From NCBI RefSeq assembly GCF_002573715.1, contig NZ_PDHM01000010.1:164033-228032 (forward strand): a DNA stretch of 64,000 nucleotides, in the 5' to 3' direction. Below are positions 27,340-38,428 of this stretch, one piece after another. The translations under genes and the position numbers were made by a program. The notes under the pieces were generated by a model. The model was not told the origin of the DNA and did not search any database. It saw only the letters and a program-made list of their open reading frames with translations. The stretch comes from Paenibacillus sp. EZ-K15. GTDB taxonomy: Bacteria > Bacillota > Bacilli > Paenibacillales > Paenibacillaceae. Within the stretch, counting starts at the first letter, position 1. Each line of letters begins with the position of its first letter.

Positions 27340-28341
27340 ATGAGTTTTCCAATCGTACGCCATCGTCGGCTGCGTCAAAATGCCGGCATTCGCAGCATGG
27401 TCCGTGAGACCGTGCTTCATACGGAGGATCTGGTTCAGCCGATCTTCGTTACCTATGGCAGTGGTGTGAAATCCGAAATTTCCTCGATGCCGGGGGTCTA
27501 TCATTTTTCGCTCGATACCTTGAAAGAGGAAGTAGACGAAATCGTAAGTCTAGGCATTCCTGCTGTGCTCCTGTTCGGAATTCCCGAGACCAAAGACAGC
27601 GTGGGCACATCCGGTTTTGCGGATGACGGGATTGTTCAAGAGGCAACCCGTCTCATCAAGTCGTGGTATCCTGATCTTCTGGTGATTGCGGATACGTGCC
27701 TGTGCGAATTTACCGACCACGGTCACTGCGGTATGGTTCATACCTTTGAGCGTGATGGTCACACCTGCGGCGATGTATTAAACGACGAGTCGCTGGAACT
27801 GCTCGTTCGTACAGCGGTTTCCCAAGTGAAGGCGGGAGCCGATATTATTGCACCTTCCAACATGATGGACGGTTTTGTCCAAGCTATTCGTTCTGGACTT
27901 GATGAAGCCGGATTTTATAATGTGCCGATTATGTCTTACTCGGTTAAGTATGCTTCAGCCTTTTACGGACCCTTCCGTGAAGCTGCCGATTCTGCTCCGC
28001 AGTTCGGCGACCGTAAAACCTATCAGATGGATCCGGCCAATGTGAGAGAGGCGCTTCGCGAGGCGGAGACGGACGTGCTGGAAGGCGCCGATATGCTGAT
28101 GGTGAAACCAGCTATGGCCTACCTTGACGTTGTCAGATTGCTGAGAGACCAGTTTGATCTGCCGATTGTCGCTTATAACGTAAGTGGGGAATATTCCATG
28201 ATTAAGGCGGCTGCTCAGCAGGGTTGGATCAGTGAGCAGGCGATTGTGATGGAGCTGCTGACGGGGATGAAACGTGCCGGTGCGGACATTATCATCACGT
28301 ATTTCTCGAAGGATGCAGCACGGTGGATGCGCAGCAAGTAA
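27340..28341 (+). CDS. hemB: Delta-aminolevulinic acid dehydratase (porphobilinogen synthase)
   Basis: Condenses two aminolevulinates. The 333-residue TIM barrel has zinc cysteines Cys120, Cys122 and Cys130 ([15 protein letters not shown]) and the Schiff-base lysines Lys203 ([15 protein letters not shown]) and Lys256 ([12 protein letters not shown]). The three-cysteine set points to a zinc-dependent form. Ribosome site TGGAGGTATACGTC. Operon member after cobA-hemD with a 55-bp gap. Confidence 0.98.
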   Translation: MSFPIVRHRRLRQNAGIRSMVRETVLHTEDLVQPIFVTYGSGVKSEISSMPGVYHFSLDTLKEEVDEIVSLGIPAVLLFGIPETKDSVGTSGFADDGIVQEATRLIKSWYPDLLVIADTCLCEFTDHGHCGMVHTFERDGHTCGDVLNDESLELLVRTAVSQVKAGADIIAPSNMMDGFVQAIRSGLDEAGFYNVPIMSYSVKYASAFYGPFREAADSAPQFGDRKTYQMDPANVREALREAETDVLEGADMLMVKPAMAYLDVVRLLRDQFDLPIVAYNVSGEYSMIKAAAQQGWISEQAIVMELLTGMKRAGADIIITYFSKDAARWMRSK

Positions 28342-28374
28342 CCAATAACGACTAAAGAGTTAGGAGTGCATAGT

Positions 28375-29670
28375 ATGAGCCAAGATATGCGGAAAGAAGA
28401 ATTATCGCGTTCTGCTTTTGAAGAAGCGAAGTTATACATTCCCGGCGGTGTCAACAGTCCGGTACGTGCGTTTAAATCTGTGGGACTAACACCGATTTAT
28501 ATCGATCGCGGAGAAGGCAGCCGCGTATATGATATCGATGGCAACAGCTTTATCGATTACGTAGGTTCTTGGGGACCGCTGATTATGGGCCACGCGCACC
28601 CTGAGGTCGTTGAAGCGCTTCAGGAGACCGCTGCGAAGGGGACAAGCTTTGGTGCGCCAACTCTGTTGGAAACGAAGATGGCGAAGCTCGTCTGCGAGCG
28701 CGTGCCGTCGATGGAGGTGGTGCGAATGGTAAATTCCGGTACGGAAGCTACCATGAGCGCCATCCGGCTGGCGCGCGGTTATACCGGGCGCAGCAAAATC
28801 ATCAAATTCGAGGGCTCCTATCACGGTCACGCTGATAGCCTTCTGATCAAGGCGGGATCGGGCATCGCAACGCTGGGTCTTCCCGATAGTCCGGGTGTCC
28901 CTGAGAGCGTGGCTTCCAACACCATTGCCGTTCCTTATAATGACTTGGAGTCAGTAGAGCTTGCCTTCGAGCGGTTCGGCGAAGAGATCGCCGCAGTCAT
29001 TGTTGAGCCGGTGGCCGGCAACATGGGCGTGGTACCTCCACAGACAGGGTTCCTGGAAGGACTCCGTAAGGTCACTTCCGGTTATGGTACAGTGCTTATT
29101 TTCGACGAGGTCATGACCGGATTCCGCGTGGATCTGAACTGCGCGCAAGGACGTTATGGGGTTACGCCGGATTTGACATGTCTGGGCAAGGTGATCGGCG
29201 GCGGTCTGCCAGTCGGTGCTTATGGAGGCAAGCGCGAGCTGATGGATCAGATTGCACCGGCAGGGCCGATCTATCAAGCAGGAACGTTAAGCGGAAATCC
29301 GCTCGCCATGGCGGCCGGCTACACGACTCTGAAACTGTTGACGCCTGCTATCTATGAACAGCTGGAGGAACGGGGAGCCCGCCTTCAGGCCGGATTTGAG
29401 CGAAACGCTCAGGAATTTGGGATCCCGCTTACGATCAACCGGATCGGGTCCATGGTATGTCCTTTCTTCACGAATACGCCGGTTGTCAATTTTGATACGG
29501 CCAAAACAAGTGATCTGGATCGTTTCCGTCAATATTTTGCAGCGATGGTACAAGAGGGAGTCAGCGTACCTCCTTCCCAGTTCGAGGGCATGTTCATCTC
29601 GGGAGCGCATACGGTGGAAGATATCGATGCCACCATCGAAGCCAACTACAATGCCTTCAAGAGCCTATGA
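28375..29670 (+). CDS. hemL: Glutamate-1-semialdehyde 2,1-aminomutase
   Basis: PLP enzyme that forms 5-aminolevulinate from HemA's product. I choose ATG 28375, eight bases after TTAGGAG, over the GTG at 28366 that lies inside that site. The 431-residue product has PLP lysine Lys272 ([17 protein letters not shown]), the Asp-containing [10 protein letters not shown], and [14 protein letters not shown]. The last codon overlaps the next gene's ATG (ATGA), implying translational coupling. Confidence 0.97.
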   Translation: MSQDMRKEELSRSAFEEAKLYIPGGVNSPVRAFKSVGLTPIYIDRGEGSRVYDIDGNSFIDYVGSWGPLIMGHAHPEVVEALQETAAKGTSFGAPTLLETKMAKLVCERVPSMEVVRMVNSGTEATMSAIRLARGYTGRSKIIKFEGSYHGHADSLLIKAGSGIATLGLPDSPGVPESVASNTIAVPYNDLESVELAFERFGEEIAAVIVEPVAGNMGVVPPQTGFLEGLRKVTSGYGTVLIFDEVMTGFRVDLNCAQGRYGVTPDLTCLGKVIGGGLPVGAYGGKRELMDQIAPAGPIYQAGTLSGNPLAMAAGYTTLKLLTPAIYEQLEERGARLQAGFERNAQEFGIPLTINRIGSMVCPFFTNTPVVNFDTAKTSDLDRFRQYFAAMVQEGVSVPPSQFEGMFISGAHTVEDIDATIEANYNAFKSL

Positions 29671-30575
29671 GTTACGGGGGCAATTGGAGTAAACGCGGCG
29701 AATGGCTGGAGATGACGCCGGGCAAGGCGCTGCTTAGTCAGCCGGATCGGAACGAGGCTGCTGCCAAGTGGCTTATGGAAACGGTCGGTATGCCCGAGAA
29801 GCTGTATCGCAAGCTTCATCATGAACAAGGGATACAATGGAGAGGGGACCGGCTTCGGCTGGTCCTTTTTCCTTATCGGGATTACGGCATCGAACCGAGA
29901 TGGCAGGAGCTAGATGTATTGTACGAGGACGATTTCTGCCTGGTCGTGAACAAACCGGCCGGCATGGCGGTCCATCCGGACAACGAGAGCACGGAGACGA
30001 CGCTGAATCATGTGGTAGCGGCATATTACGAAGCCGAAGGCATTCATACGGCAGTCCGGCATATTCATCGGCTGGATAAGGACACAACAGGTCCCGTACT
30101 GTACGCCAAGAATGAATATGCGCAGCTAAAGCTTGACGAGGCCATGCGGGAGAAGAAGATCGTCCGGATTTATGCGGCTATCGTTCAGGGGAGGGTCTCG
30201 CAGGATCTGAAGAGAATTGATTTGCCGATAGGCAAAGACCGCTATCATGCAAGCCGCCGGAGGGTTTCATTAACTGGGCAGGCTGCGATCACGCATATTC
30301 TCTCATCTGAAGTGTATCCAAAAGCCAGCCTGCTGCAAATTCGTCTGGAAACCGGCCGTACGCATCAGATCCGGGTGCATCTAAGTCATATGGGACATCC
30401 GCTTCTGGGAGATTCCTTATACGGAGGACCCGGGACGTTTCCGCGCCAGGCGCTGCATGGCGAACGTCTGTTGTTTACACATCCTCTCTCGGGCGAGAGT
30501 ATTGAGGTGAAAGCGCCCTGGCCTCAGGATATGTTGGAGTTAAGAGAGCAAATCATAGAGTCAGCGGGCCGTTAA
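29667..30575 (+). CDS. RluA-family RNA pseudouridine synthase
   Basis: The 302-residue product has the catalytic RluA motif [10 protein letters not shown] with Asp137, the [20 protein letters not shown] motif near the C-terminus and no clear S4 domain. It should convert uridines in rRNA or tRNA; the target is not predictable. Its start overlaps the hemL stop by 4 bp, unusual company for a haem operon. In B. subtilis spoVID follows hemL directly. Confidence 0.93.
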   Translation: MSYGGNWSKRGEWLEMTPGKALLSQPDRNEAAAKWLMETVGMPEKLYRKLHHEQGIQWRGDRLRLVLFPYRDYGIEPRWQELDVLYEDDFCLVVNKPAGMAVHPDNESTETTLNHVVAAYYEAEGIHTAVRHIHRLDKDTTGPVLYAKNEYAQLKLDEAMREKKIVRIYAAIVQGRVSQDLKRIDLPIGKDRYHASRRRVSLTGQAAITHILSSEVYPKASLLQIRLETGRTHQIRVHLSHMGHPLLGDSLYGGPGTFPRQALHGERLLFTHPLSGESIEVKAPWPQDMLELREQIIESAGR

Positions 30576-30738
30576 GAAAATTTGCAAAATCCTGAATGAA
30601 CCGGTAACTTTCACGCACAATTCGCAAAAAAGTCATGCTCTCCTATTTTCGGCATATAGATAAATTGAGTGGCAAAACTTAGGCTCATGCCGTGATAACA
30701 GATCACGGATAGTATATGCCAAAAAGGAGGACATTCCC

Positions 30739-32091
30739 GTGTTTGACCAGTCCTACGGATTGCGGTTCGATATTTACGAGCGTATTAATTTAACGGAAGA
30801 TTTGCCGGGAATCGATGAATTGGAAGAGGCGGAGTTGATCCCGCATATTCAGGTGATCAGTCAGCAGGACCAGGCCACGCTTCGGGGTCATCTGCTTCTT
30901 GCAGGCCTGTATAAAGGTGACACCGAAGCTGGAGAGACGGAGCCGCTCGAACATTGGATTCCGGTCGAAATCACGGTCCCGCTGAACCGGGTATCATCAT
31001 TGGATGACATCGCGGTCGAGATCGAGAATTTTGACGTGGATTTGTTATCTAAGCGCAGCTTGAACATTACAGGGGTTCTGTCGCTCAAAGGAATTCAGGC
31101 GGCGGCTCCGGGAGCCCGTGACCAAGTATGGGCCAATGAGGAATTCACAGTGGTACATGCTCCTGAAGCGACAGATTATTCGAACGGGGAGCAGCAGTTC
31201 GCAGCCAACCCGTATGACCAGTTTCAAGGCGGAGCTAACTCTGACGCGAATTCGGCTTCACCTTCTTACTTCAACGAGGCTCAGCCCAGAGCCCAAGAGT
31301 CCGGGACGGATGCGCGCACACAGCAGTATCTGGAATCCTGGGCGCAGTACGAGAACCAAACTCGGGATTCACAGGCCGCGGACAGCACCCTAAGCATCTC
31401 CGGTGCGACTGAAGCCCGGGATACGGTCGAATATGCCTTACATAGCGAGACGGAAGCTCAGGCAGCTGAGCCGTCGATTCCAAGTGTATGGCAATTCGAA
31501 CGGGCTGCCTCCCGGCCGGAGCCGGTGCAGGAAGATTCAGCAGCCGGTTTCCCTGGTGTCACTGAGCGTAAGGACGAAGAAGTTGAAGCCGTACCGGTGC
31601 TGGAATCACTGGAAACGGAGGAAACCCAGGCTGTCTTTGCTGAGGAAGCAGTACCTTTGGAGGATATGGATGATATTGCGGAGGAGGTTTCCGTTAAAGC
31701 CGAAGAGGTTCCGACCAAGCCGGAGTTAAAGGTGGCCTTTAACACGAAGAACAGCAGCACAAACAGCACATCGGGTGTAGGCTTATCTTCATTGCTTCAA
31801 TCGAGCAGAACGGTTCAGGATCAGGATCAAGCTGCTCGGGACGAGGAAGAAGAGACGGAGGAATTGGTTGATTCCGCATCGGCCGAGGATGTGGAGTGGA
31901 AGAGTCTGTTCTTGGGTAACCGCCGCGAGGAAACGCCGTTCCGCAAGGTCCGGATGTGCATTGTACAGCGTGAGGAGACACTCGACGTGATTGCCGAGCG
32001 TTATCAACTGACGCCACGAGAGCTTTTGTTATATAATCGCATGTCCGAGCAGAATGTGGAAGAAGGACAGGTATTATACATTCCCCAGTAA
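30739..32091 (+). CDS. spoVID: Spore coat morphogenetic protein SpoVID
   Basis: GTG start after AAAGGAGGACA. The 450-residue product has an N-terminal SPOCS domain (about 1-120: GLRFDIYERINL... and HIQVISQQDQATLRGHLLLAGLY), a long acidic, low-complexity middle, and a C-terminal LysM (about 402-449: CIVQREETLDVIAERYQLTP). SpoVID guides coat encasement of the forespore in the mother cell and binds SafA; a SafA-like gene lies 30 kb downstream. An inverted repeat CCGTGAT/ATCACGG at 30690-30708 lies upstream. ysxE, next in Bacillus, is absent. Confidence 0.92.
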   Translation: MFDQSYGLRFDIYERINLTEDLPGIDELEEAELIPHIQVISQQDQATLRGHLLLAGLYKGDTEAGETEPLEHWIPVEITVPLNRVSSLDDIAVEIENFDVDLLSKRSLNITGVLSLKGIQAAAPGARDQVWANEEFTVVHAPEATDYSNGEQQFAANPYDQFQGGANSDANSASPSYFNEAQPRAQESGTDARTQQYLESWAQYENQTRDSQAADSTLSISGATEARDTVEYALHSETEAQAAEPSIPSVWQFERAASRPEPVQEDSAAGFPGVTERKDEEVEAVPVLESLETEETQAVFAEEAVPLEDMDDIAEEVSVKAEEVPTKPELKVAFNTKNSSTNSTSGVGLSSLLQSSRTVQDQDQAARDEEEETEELVDSASAEDVEWKSLFLGNRREETPFRKVRMCIVQREETLDVIAERYQLTPRELLLYNRMSEQNVEEGQVLYIPQ

Positions 32092-32119
32092 TCGGCGGGG
32101 GGAGCAATTTCGTAAGAAC

Positions 32120-32158
32120 AAGCAGGTCAAGGAAGGACATCCTTGGCCTGCTTTTTAT
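32120..32158 (+). terminator. Terminator of spoVID
   Basis: AAGCAGG-T-CAAGGA pairs with TCCTTG-G-CCTGCTT, followed by TTTATTT. Confidence 0.9.
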
Positions 32159-32277
32159 TTGGCGGGGAATCGGTAAGAGGAAGAGGGGAATAGGACGAGC
32201 TTAGGCTCCTCTTTGCAGTATAAGATTTATTGATTCGGCAGGTATGATGTCTAAATGGATCGGAAACACTCGAAATA

Positions 32278-32306
32278 TTGACTATATGCAACAACCACGG
32301 TATATT
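32278..32306 (+). promoter_or_regulatory. Sigma-A promoter of the valS leader
   Basis: TTGACT (32278-32283), 17-bp spacer, TATATT (32301-32306). Transcription should begin near 32313. Confidence 0.75.
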
Positions 32307-32312
32307 TGAATA

Positions 32313-32657
32313 GAATATGTACAGGTATTTCAAAAGATAGAACAACGTTGAACGGGAAGAGTAGGAAGGTATGGCCTTCAGAGAGCGGAATTGCTATCAA
32401 GCGCTGTGAGATTCCGCAGGAACCAGCTTGCCGAAGTCACCCCGGAGTTGCGGACTTGAGATAGAGTAGGGATCGATTGCTACCCTGGTTAGAGTTCGCC
32501 GGCCGCAGCCGTTATCTGCGTAAAGTGTCGTGCTTGATCGTAAGCCTTTCATGTTCTTCATGGGAGGACACGGTTGATGGATTATTATAAGCACGAAACA
32601 AAGGTGGTACCGCGAGAGAACAGTCTTTCGTCCTTTGAGGACGAAGGGCTTTTTTTG
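32313..32657 (+). promoter_or_regulatory. T-box riboswitch (Val, GTC specifier) before valS
   Basis: The leader has AGAGTAGGAAG near its 5' end, and CCGAA-GTC-ACCC in the specifier loop, placing GTC (32436-32438) as a valine codon. The T-box core AGGTGGTACCGCGAG is at about 32602-32616. The terminator CTTTCGTCCT-TTG-AGGACGAAGG plus T7 is at 32622-32657. Uncharged tRNA-Val should favour the antiterminator. Confidence 0.94.
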
Positions 32658-32750
32658 TTTCACGCCAAACATTGATATCCATGGCCACGCCCGGAGGCTA
32701 AAACATTTCGGGTTGGCAAAACTGATTAACAGTATCGGAGGTACGAAAAT

Positions 32751-35420
32751 ATGGATCAAAAACAAAACCAATCCCAGTTAGAAATGCCGACGACGTATGA
32801 TCCGAAGGCAGCTGAACAAAAATGGTATCCGTACTGGAAGGAAGGCGGCTTCTTTGAAGCTGGCAAACGACCGGACGCGGAGCCGTACACGATTGTTATT
32901 CCTCCACCAAACGTTACGGGAATGCTTCATATCGGCCATGCCCTTGACTTTACGCTGCAGGATATTCTGATTCGCGTAAAGCGGATGCAGGGTTATGATG
33001 CGCTGTGGCTGCCGGGCTCTGACCATGCGGGCATCGCTACGCAAACCAAGGTTGAGCAGAAGCTTCGCGAAGAAGGCGTTACCCGATACGATCTGGGACG
33101 TGAAAAATTCCTCGAGAAAGTGTGGGAATGGAAGGATCTATATGCGAATACGATCCGTGATCAATGGTCCAAGATCGGCCTGTCCCTCGATTACTCCAGA
33201 GAACGTTTCACGCTCGACGAGGGGTTGTCGGAAGCGGTTCGGGAAGTATTCGTTAAGCTCTATGATAAAGGGCTCATATATCGCGGAAAACGCATCATCA
33301 ACTGGGACCCGGCTGCTCGCACGGCTTTGTCCGATATTGAAGTGGAGTACAAAGAGGTCAATGGCCATTTGTATCACTTGCAATACCCTCTAAAAGACGG
33401 CAGCGGCTCCATTACTGTAGCAACCACCCGTCCGGAGACCATGCTTGGCGATACGGCGGTAGCTGTTCATCCGGAAGATGAACGCTATAAAGACATGATC
33501 GGCAAAACATTGGTCCTGCCGATTGTCGGCCGCGAGATTCCGGTTATTGCCGATGAGTACGTTGAGAAGGACTTTGGCAGCGGAGCGGTTAAAATTACGC
33601 CGGCGCATGATCCGAATGACTTCGAAATGGGTCAGAGACATGATCTGCCGCAAATTACCGTGATGGATGAATCCGGGACGATGAATGAGTTTGCCGGTAA
33701 GTACCAAGGTCTTGACCGGAGCGAATGCCGCAAGCAGATCGTAAACGACATGAAGGAATCGGGCGTATTGCTCCGCATCGAAGATCATGTCCATCAGGTT
33801 GGCCATAGCGAAAGATCCGGTGCGGTGGTTGAGCCTTATCTGTCGACGCAGTGGTTCGTTAAGATGCAGCCGCTTGCGGAAGCAGCTGTGGATGCGCAGA
33901 AATCCGGCAAGGGCGTAAACTTCGTTCCTGACCGGTTCGAGCGAACTTACCTGCATTGGATGGAGAATGTACGCGATTGGTGCATTTCCCGTCAATTGTG
34001 GTGGGGCCACCGGATTCCGGCCTGGTATTCCGAATCTACGGGCGAAGTGGTTGTTGCCATGAATGAAGAGGAAGCGCGAGCGAAGCTTGGCAAGGACGAT
34101 CTGAGACAGGACGAGGATGTCCTGGATACCTGGTTCAGCTCCGCGTTGTGGCCGTTCACGACCATGGGCTGGCCGAATCTGGACAGCGAGGATTTCAAAC
34201 GTTATTATCCGACGAGCGTTCTCGTGACGGGTTATGATATTATTCCGTTCTGGGTATCGCGGATGATCTTCCAAGGGCTTGAATTTACGGATCAAATGCC
34301 GTTTAAAGATACGCTGATCCATGGTCTGGTCCGGGATAGCGAAGGCCGTAAGATGTCCAAGTCGCTCGGAAACGGTATCGACCCGCTTGAGGTTATTGAA
34401 CAGTATGGCGCAGATGCCATGCGTTATATGATATCGACCGGCAGTACACCGGGCCAGGATCTTCGTTTCCGCTGGGAACGCGTGGAACAAGCGCGTAACT
34501 TCGCGAACAAGATCTGGAATGCGTCACGTTTTGCGCTCATGAACCTGGAGGGCTTCACGGCCGCGGATATCGACATTTCCGGAGAGCTGGGAACGGCCGA
34601 CAAGTGGATTTTGCATCGTTTGAACGAAACTTCCCGCGACATTACGCGTCTAATTGATGCCTACGAATTTGGCGAAACCGGTCGACTGCTCTACAATTTC
34701 ATCTGGGATGATCTGTGTGACTGGTATATCGAGTTTGCCAAGCTGTCCCTGTATGGCGAGGATCAAGCGGCCAAGAAAAAGACGCAGTCGGTGCTTGCCT
34801 ATGTGCTGGACCGCACGATGCGTTTAATCCACCCGTTCATGCCGTTCATCTCCGAAGAGATCTGGCAGCATTTGCCGCATGAAGGCGAGACGGTGATGTT
34901 GGCTTCATGGCCGACCTATGATGAGGCGTTTGAGAATACGGAAGCTGTTACCGAAATGAACCTGCTGATGGATGTCATCCGCGCTGTACGTAACATCCGG
35001 GCGGAAGTAAACGTACCGATGAGCAAAAAAGTGGAGCTGCAATTGAAGCCGGTAAGCGAGCAAATTGCCAGCATTATCGATCGCAATGCGGATTATATTT
35101 GCCGCTTCTGCAACACGTCGGAGTATCAGTCCTCCCTTGCGCTTGAGGCGCCGGATAAGGCGATGACCGCTGTGGTTACAGGTGTTGAAATGTATCTGCC
35201 GCTTGCCGGGCTGATCGATATCGCTCAGGAGATCACGCGTCTGGAGAAGGAAATTCAGCACTTGAACAGCGAAGTCGAGCGTGTGGAGAAGAAGCTGAAC
35301 AATCCTGGTTTCGTATCGAAAGCACCGGAAAAGGTGATTGAAGAAGAACGGGCGAAGCTTGTGGATTACTCGGACAAACGCAGTAAAGTGATCGCACGCA
35401 TCGAAGAATTGAGAGGCTGA
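32751..35420 (+). CDS. valS: Valyl-tRNA synthetase
   Basis: The 889-residue class I enzyme has the HIGH motif at 60-63 ([15 protein letters not shown]), the CP1 editing domain ([19 protein letters not shown]), KMSKS near residue 530 ([11 protein letters not shown]), the anticodon domain and the C-terminal coiled-coil arm ([20 protein letters not shown]). Expression is under the Val T-box. folC starts 7 bp after the stop, as in Bacillus. Confidence 0.98.
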   Translation: MDQKQNQSQLEMPTTYDPKAAEQKWYPYWKEGGFFEAGKRPDAEPYTIVIPPPNVTGMLHIGHALDFTLQDILIRVKRMQGYDALWLPGSDHAGIATQTKVEQKLREEGVTRYDLGREKFLEKVWEWKDLYANTIRDQWSKIGLSLDYSRERFTLDEGLSEAVREVFVKLYDKGLIYRGKRIINWDPAARTALSDIEVEYKEVNGHLYHLQYPLKDGSGSITVATTRPETMLGDTAVAVHPEDERYKDMIGKTLVLPIVGREIPVIADEYVEKDFGSGAVKITPAHDPNDFEMGQRHDLPQITVMDESGTMNEFAGKYQGLDRSECRKQIVNDMKESGVLLRIEDHVHQVGHSERSGAVVEPYLSTQWFVKMQPLAEAAVDAQKSGKGVNFVPDRFERTYLHWMENVRDWCISRQLWWGHRIPAWYSESTGEVVVAMNEEEARAKLGKDDLRQDEDVLDTWFSSALWPFTTMGWPNLDSEDFKRYYPTSVLVTGYDIIPFWVSRMIFQGLEFTDQMPFKDTLIHGLVRDSEGRKMSKSLGNGIDPLEVIEQYGADAMRYMISTGSTPGQDLRFRWERVEQARNFANKIWNASRFALMNLEGFTAADIDISGELGTADKWILHRLNETSRDITRLIDAYEFGETGRLLYNFIWDDLCDWYIEFAKLSLYGEDQAAKKKTQSVLAYVLDRTMRLIHPFMPFISEEIWQHLPHEGETVMLASWPTYDEAFENTEAVTEMNLLMDVIRAVRNIRAEVNVPMSKKVELQLKPVSEQIASIIDRNADYICRFCNTSEYQSSLALEAPDKAMTAVVTGVEMYLPLAGLIDIAQEITRLEKEIQHLNSEVERVEKKLNNPGFVSKAPEKVIEEERAKLVDYSDKRSKVIARIEELRG

Positions 35421-35427
35421 GGGCAAG

Positions 35428-36831
35428 ATGAACTTGGACCAGAAGGTGAGAACGATGGTTGATCATTCGGCAGCAGCAGCTGTAGCTCCGTTCCATACCT
35501 ATGAGGAAGCGGTAGCTTGGATCAATGGGCTGATTCCGTTTGGAATCCGCCCTGGCATGGATAGAATTCAGCGATTGATGGAGCTGCTCGACCATCCGGA
35601 ACGGCGGTTGAAATTTATTCACGTGGCCGGAACGAATGGAAAAGGCTCCACATGCGCTTTTTTAACAAAGGTTTTGCTTCAAGGGGGATTCACGGTTGGC
35701 ACCTACACTTCTCCCTATATTACGAAGTTTACCAATCGGTTTCAGTATAACGGCGAGGACATACCGGAAGAAACGCTGCTGGCGCTTGCGAATCGCTTAG
35801 AGCCGCTTGTAGCCGAAGTGGCGAGCTCCGGGCTTGGATCGCCCACGATGTTTGAGGTGTCCACAGCCCTTGCGATCCTTTATTATGCTGAGGTCTCTTA
35901 TCCGGACGTGGTGGTGTGGGAGACTGGTCTTGGTGGTCGCCTTGATGTAACCAATATCGTTCATCCTATCATTTCGGTGATCACGAATATCGGAATGGAC
36001 CATACCGACGTTCTGGGTGATACCATTCAGGAGATCGCCACGGAGAAGGCTGGCATTATCAAGCCTGGAGTCCCTGTGGTGAGTACGGTAACTCAGCCTG
36101 AGGCTGTCGAAATTCTGAAACAAACGGTAGAAAAAAACCGTACAAGTCTGTATCTCGTAGATGAACAATTCTCCTATGAGAGACTGCGCGGGGATGAAGA
36201 AAGCCAGACTTTCCGCTTTAAGGGCCCGTTCCGGGACATGGATCTGGACATCTCGATGCAAGGCGAGCACCAATGCGCCAATGCTGCGCTTGCCATGATG
36301 ACGCTGGAGGTGCTTCGCCAGTACATGGCTTTTATCGTGGATGAAGAAGAATTACGTACAGGGTTTAAGGATACATTCTGGGCGGGAAGACTGGAACAAG
36401 TACAGTCCTCCCCGCGGATTGTTCTCGATGGTGCGCACAACCCCGAAGGGGCTGAAACCTTGGCCAAAAGCTTGCCGCAGATCTATAAGTATCGGAAATT
36501 GAACTTAATGATGGGAATGCTGGCAAATAAGCATCATGAATCGTATTTGCAGCATATACTGCCAATAGTGGATACGCTTATCCTGACTGAACCGGATTTC
36601 CGGAAGAAACTGGACGCCAAGGCGCTTGGTGACATCGTAGAGCAGGTAAGGGAGAAATACGCCAAACATACACTGCAAATCATCATAGAACCAAATTGGA
36701 AAAACGCACTTGAAGAGTTGAAGTCACGGACGGAAGCGGAGGATCTTGGGGTGGTGTCGGGCACGTTGTACCTGATTGCCGACGTGCGTTCCAACCTCCT
36801 GGGCCTTTCCGATTCTGAAAAAGGTTGGTGA
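35428..36831 (+). CDS. folC: Folylpolyglutamate synthase / dihydrofolate synthase
   Basis: Mur-ligase family enzyme that adds glutamates to folates. The P-loop is GTNGKGS (68-74), followed by the Omega-loop region TSPYITKFTNRFQYNGEDI and the metal/ATP motif ETGLGGRLDVTN. The second domain has VLDGAHNPEG. Start ATG 35428 lies after GAGGGCAAG; an in-frame ATG at 35455 is possible. 467 residues is somewhat longer than usual because of the N-terminal leader. Confidence 0.96.
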   Translation: MNLDQKVRTMVDHSAAAAVAPFHTYEEAVAWINGLIPFGIRPGMDRIQRLMELLDHPERRLKFIHVAGTNGKGSTCAFLTKVLLQGGFTVGTYTSPYITKFTNRFQYNGEDIPEETLLALANRLEPLVAEVASSGLGSPTMFEVSTALAILYYAEVSYPDVVVWETGLGGRLDVTNIVHPIISVITNIGMDHTDVLGDTIQEIATEKAGIIKPGVPVVSTVTQPEAVEILKQTVEKNRTSLYLVDEQFSYERLRGDEESQTFRFKGPFRDMDLDISMQGEHQCANAALAMMTLEVLRQYMAFIVDEEELRTGFKDTFWAGRLEQVQSSPRIVLDGAHNPEGAETLAKSLPQIYKYRKLNLMMGMLANKHHESYLQHILPIVDTLILTEPDFRKKLDAKALGDIVEQVREKYAKHTLQIIIEPNWKNALEELKSRTEAEDLGVVSGTLYLIADVRSNLLGLSDSEKGW

Positions 36832-36837
36832 TATCTG

Positions 36838-38214
36838 TTGAATACATCGGAACATGTTCATTTTATAGGAATTGGCGGCTACGGGATGAGCGCCATTGCA
36901 AGAGTTATGCTGGAGATGGGTTATAAAGTCACGGGTTCTGACGTGGCATCGCAAGAATTGACAGAAAAGCTGGCGGCCAAGGGCGCCAAAATATACATTG
37001 GACATACCGCCGAGCAAGTCCAGGGCGCGGACCTTGTGGTTTACTCGACGGCATTGTCCAAAGACAACGTGGAACGGGTCGAAGCAGAGAAGCTGAACAT
37101 TCCTGTCCTTCACCGTGCGCAGATGCTGGCGCGTCTTTTGAACGAACGCAAAGGGGTCGCCGTAGCGGGTGCGCATGGTAAGACAACCACTTCCTCCATG
37201 ATTGCGCTCGTGATGGAAGAATGCGGCGTCGATCCTACATTTATCATCGGCGGGGAAATCATGAATGTTGGCACGAATGCCAAAGCCGGTGAAGGCGAGC
37301 ACGTAGTGGCCGAAGCCGACGAGAGCGACGGTTCATTCCTTCAGTATCACCCTTGGCTCGGCGTTGTTCTGAATATTGAGGCCGATCACCTGGAGAATTA
37401 CGAAGGGGATTTCAATCGTCTCAAGGCAGCTTATGTACAATTCCTCAGCCAGATCAAGGCAGACGGGACGGCCGTGGTTTGCGCGGACGATAACAACATC
37501 CAGGCTATTTTGCCTGACCTTAAATGTAATGTGACCACATACGGCATTCATGCTGATGCGGAGTATACGGCAAAAAATCTGGTGCTCGGCGACCGTCACG
37601 TCAGCTTCACGATGCTTCATAACGGAGTGGAGCTGGGCACCGTGGAACTGTCCGTACCGGGTAAACACAATGTCTACAACGCAATGGCTACGGTGATATG
37701 CTGCTTGAAGGGCGGAATTTCGTTTGAAGCGATTGTAGAGGCCATTGTTAAGTTCAACGGCGCTAAGCGCCGCTTCCAGGTGCTGGGCGAAGCAGAAGGC
37801 ATTCTGGTGATTGACGACTATGCGCATCATCCGACGGAGATCGAGGCTACGATCAGTGCTGCTAAAGCGACGGGCAAACGGATTATTGCCGTATTCCAGC
37901 CGCAGCGGTATTCGAGGACCTTTTTCCTTCTGGATGCGTTTAGCCGCGCGTTCGGAGAAGCGGATGAAGTGATCATCACCGATATTTATTCTCCTGCCGG
38001 CGAGAAGCAAATCGAGGGTATCAGTTCCGGTAAGCTGGTGGAGTTGATTGTCCAGAACAGTAATGCCGGTGCCCGCTATTTGCCTACCAAAGAGGATGTT
38101 CTGAACGATCTCAAAGGTCGTGTAAAAGAAGGCGATCTGGTTCTCACGATGGGGGCGGGCGATATTTGGAAAGTCGGCGCTGCTTTAGCAGAGTCTATTA
38201 AAGGCAAGAAGTAA
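36838..38214 (+). CDS. murC: UDP-N-acetylmuramate--L-alanine ligase
   Basis: Adds L-Ala to UDP-MurNAc, the first peptide step of peptidoglycan synthesis. TTG start follows AAAGGTTGGTG. The 458-residue product has the nucleotide fold [18 protein letters not shown]-loop AGAHGKTTT (110-118), the EADESDGSF signature and [10 protein letters not shown]. Six bases after folC, so probably in the valS-folC transcript. In B. subtilis comC takes this position. Confidence 0.97.
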   Translation: MNTSEHVHFIGIGGYGMSAIARVMLEMGYKVTGSDVASQELTEKLAAKGAKIYIGHTAEQVQGADLVVYSTALSKDNVERVEAEKLNIPVLHRAQMLARLLNERKGVAVAGAHGKTTTSSMIALVMEECGVDPTFIIGGEIMNVGTNAKAGEGEHVVAEADESDGSFLQYHPWLGVVLNIEADHLENYEGDFNRLKAAYVQFLSQIKADGTAVVCADDNNIQAILPDLKCNVTTYGIHADAEYTAKNLVLGDRHVSFTMLHNGVELGTVELSVPGKHNVYNAMATVICCLKGGISFEAIVEAIVKFNGAKRRFQVLGEAEGILVIDDYAHHPTEIEATISAAKATGKRIIAVFQPQRYSRTFFLLDAFSRAFGEADEVIITDIYSPAGEKQIEGISSGKLVELIVQNSNAGARYLPTKEDVLNDLKGRVKEGDLVLTMGAGDIWKVGAALAESIKGKK

Positions 38215-38311
38215 ATGGATTGCGCGCATGCTTTGCTGCTTCGCTGCAGCAGGGGATTGCATGGGCTTTTGTCTTTCGAACGGAGGCAAAGCGAGCGGAA
38301 TCGCTAAGTAT

Positions 38312-38357
38312 AACAGGCTGATCAAGATGCTTTCTTGGTCAGCCTGTTTGTTTTGTT
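38312..38357 (+). terminator. Terminator of the valS-folC-murC unit
   Basis: Long stem AACAGGCTGATCAAGA with TCTTGGTCAGCCTGTT, then TTGTTTTGTTTTT-type tail. Confidence 0.9.
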
Positions 38358-38428
38358 TTTCGCACACTCATAAGTTGCCAAGCTTGATCATATAGCTAGG
38401 TGTAGAAGGACAAGTGAGGTGTGTGGAT

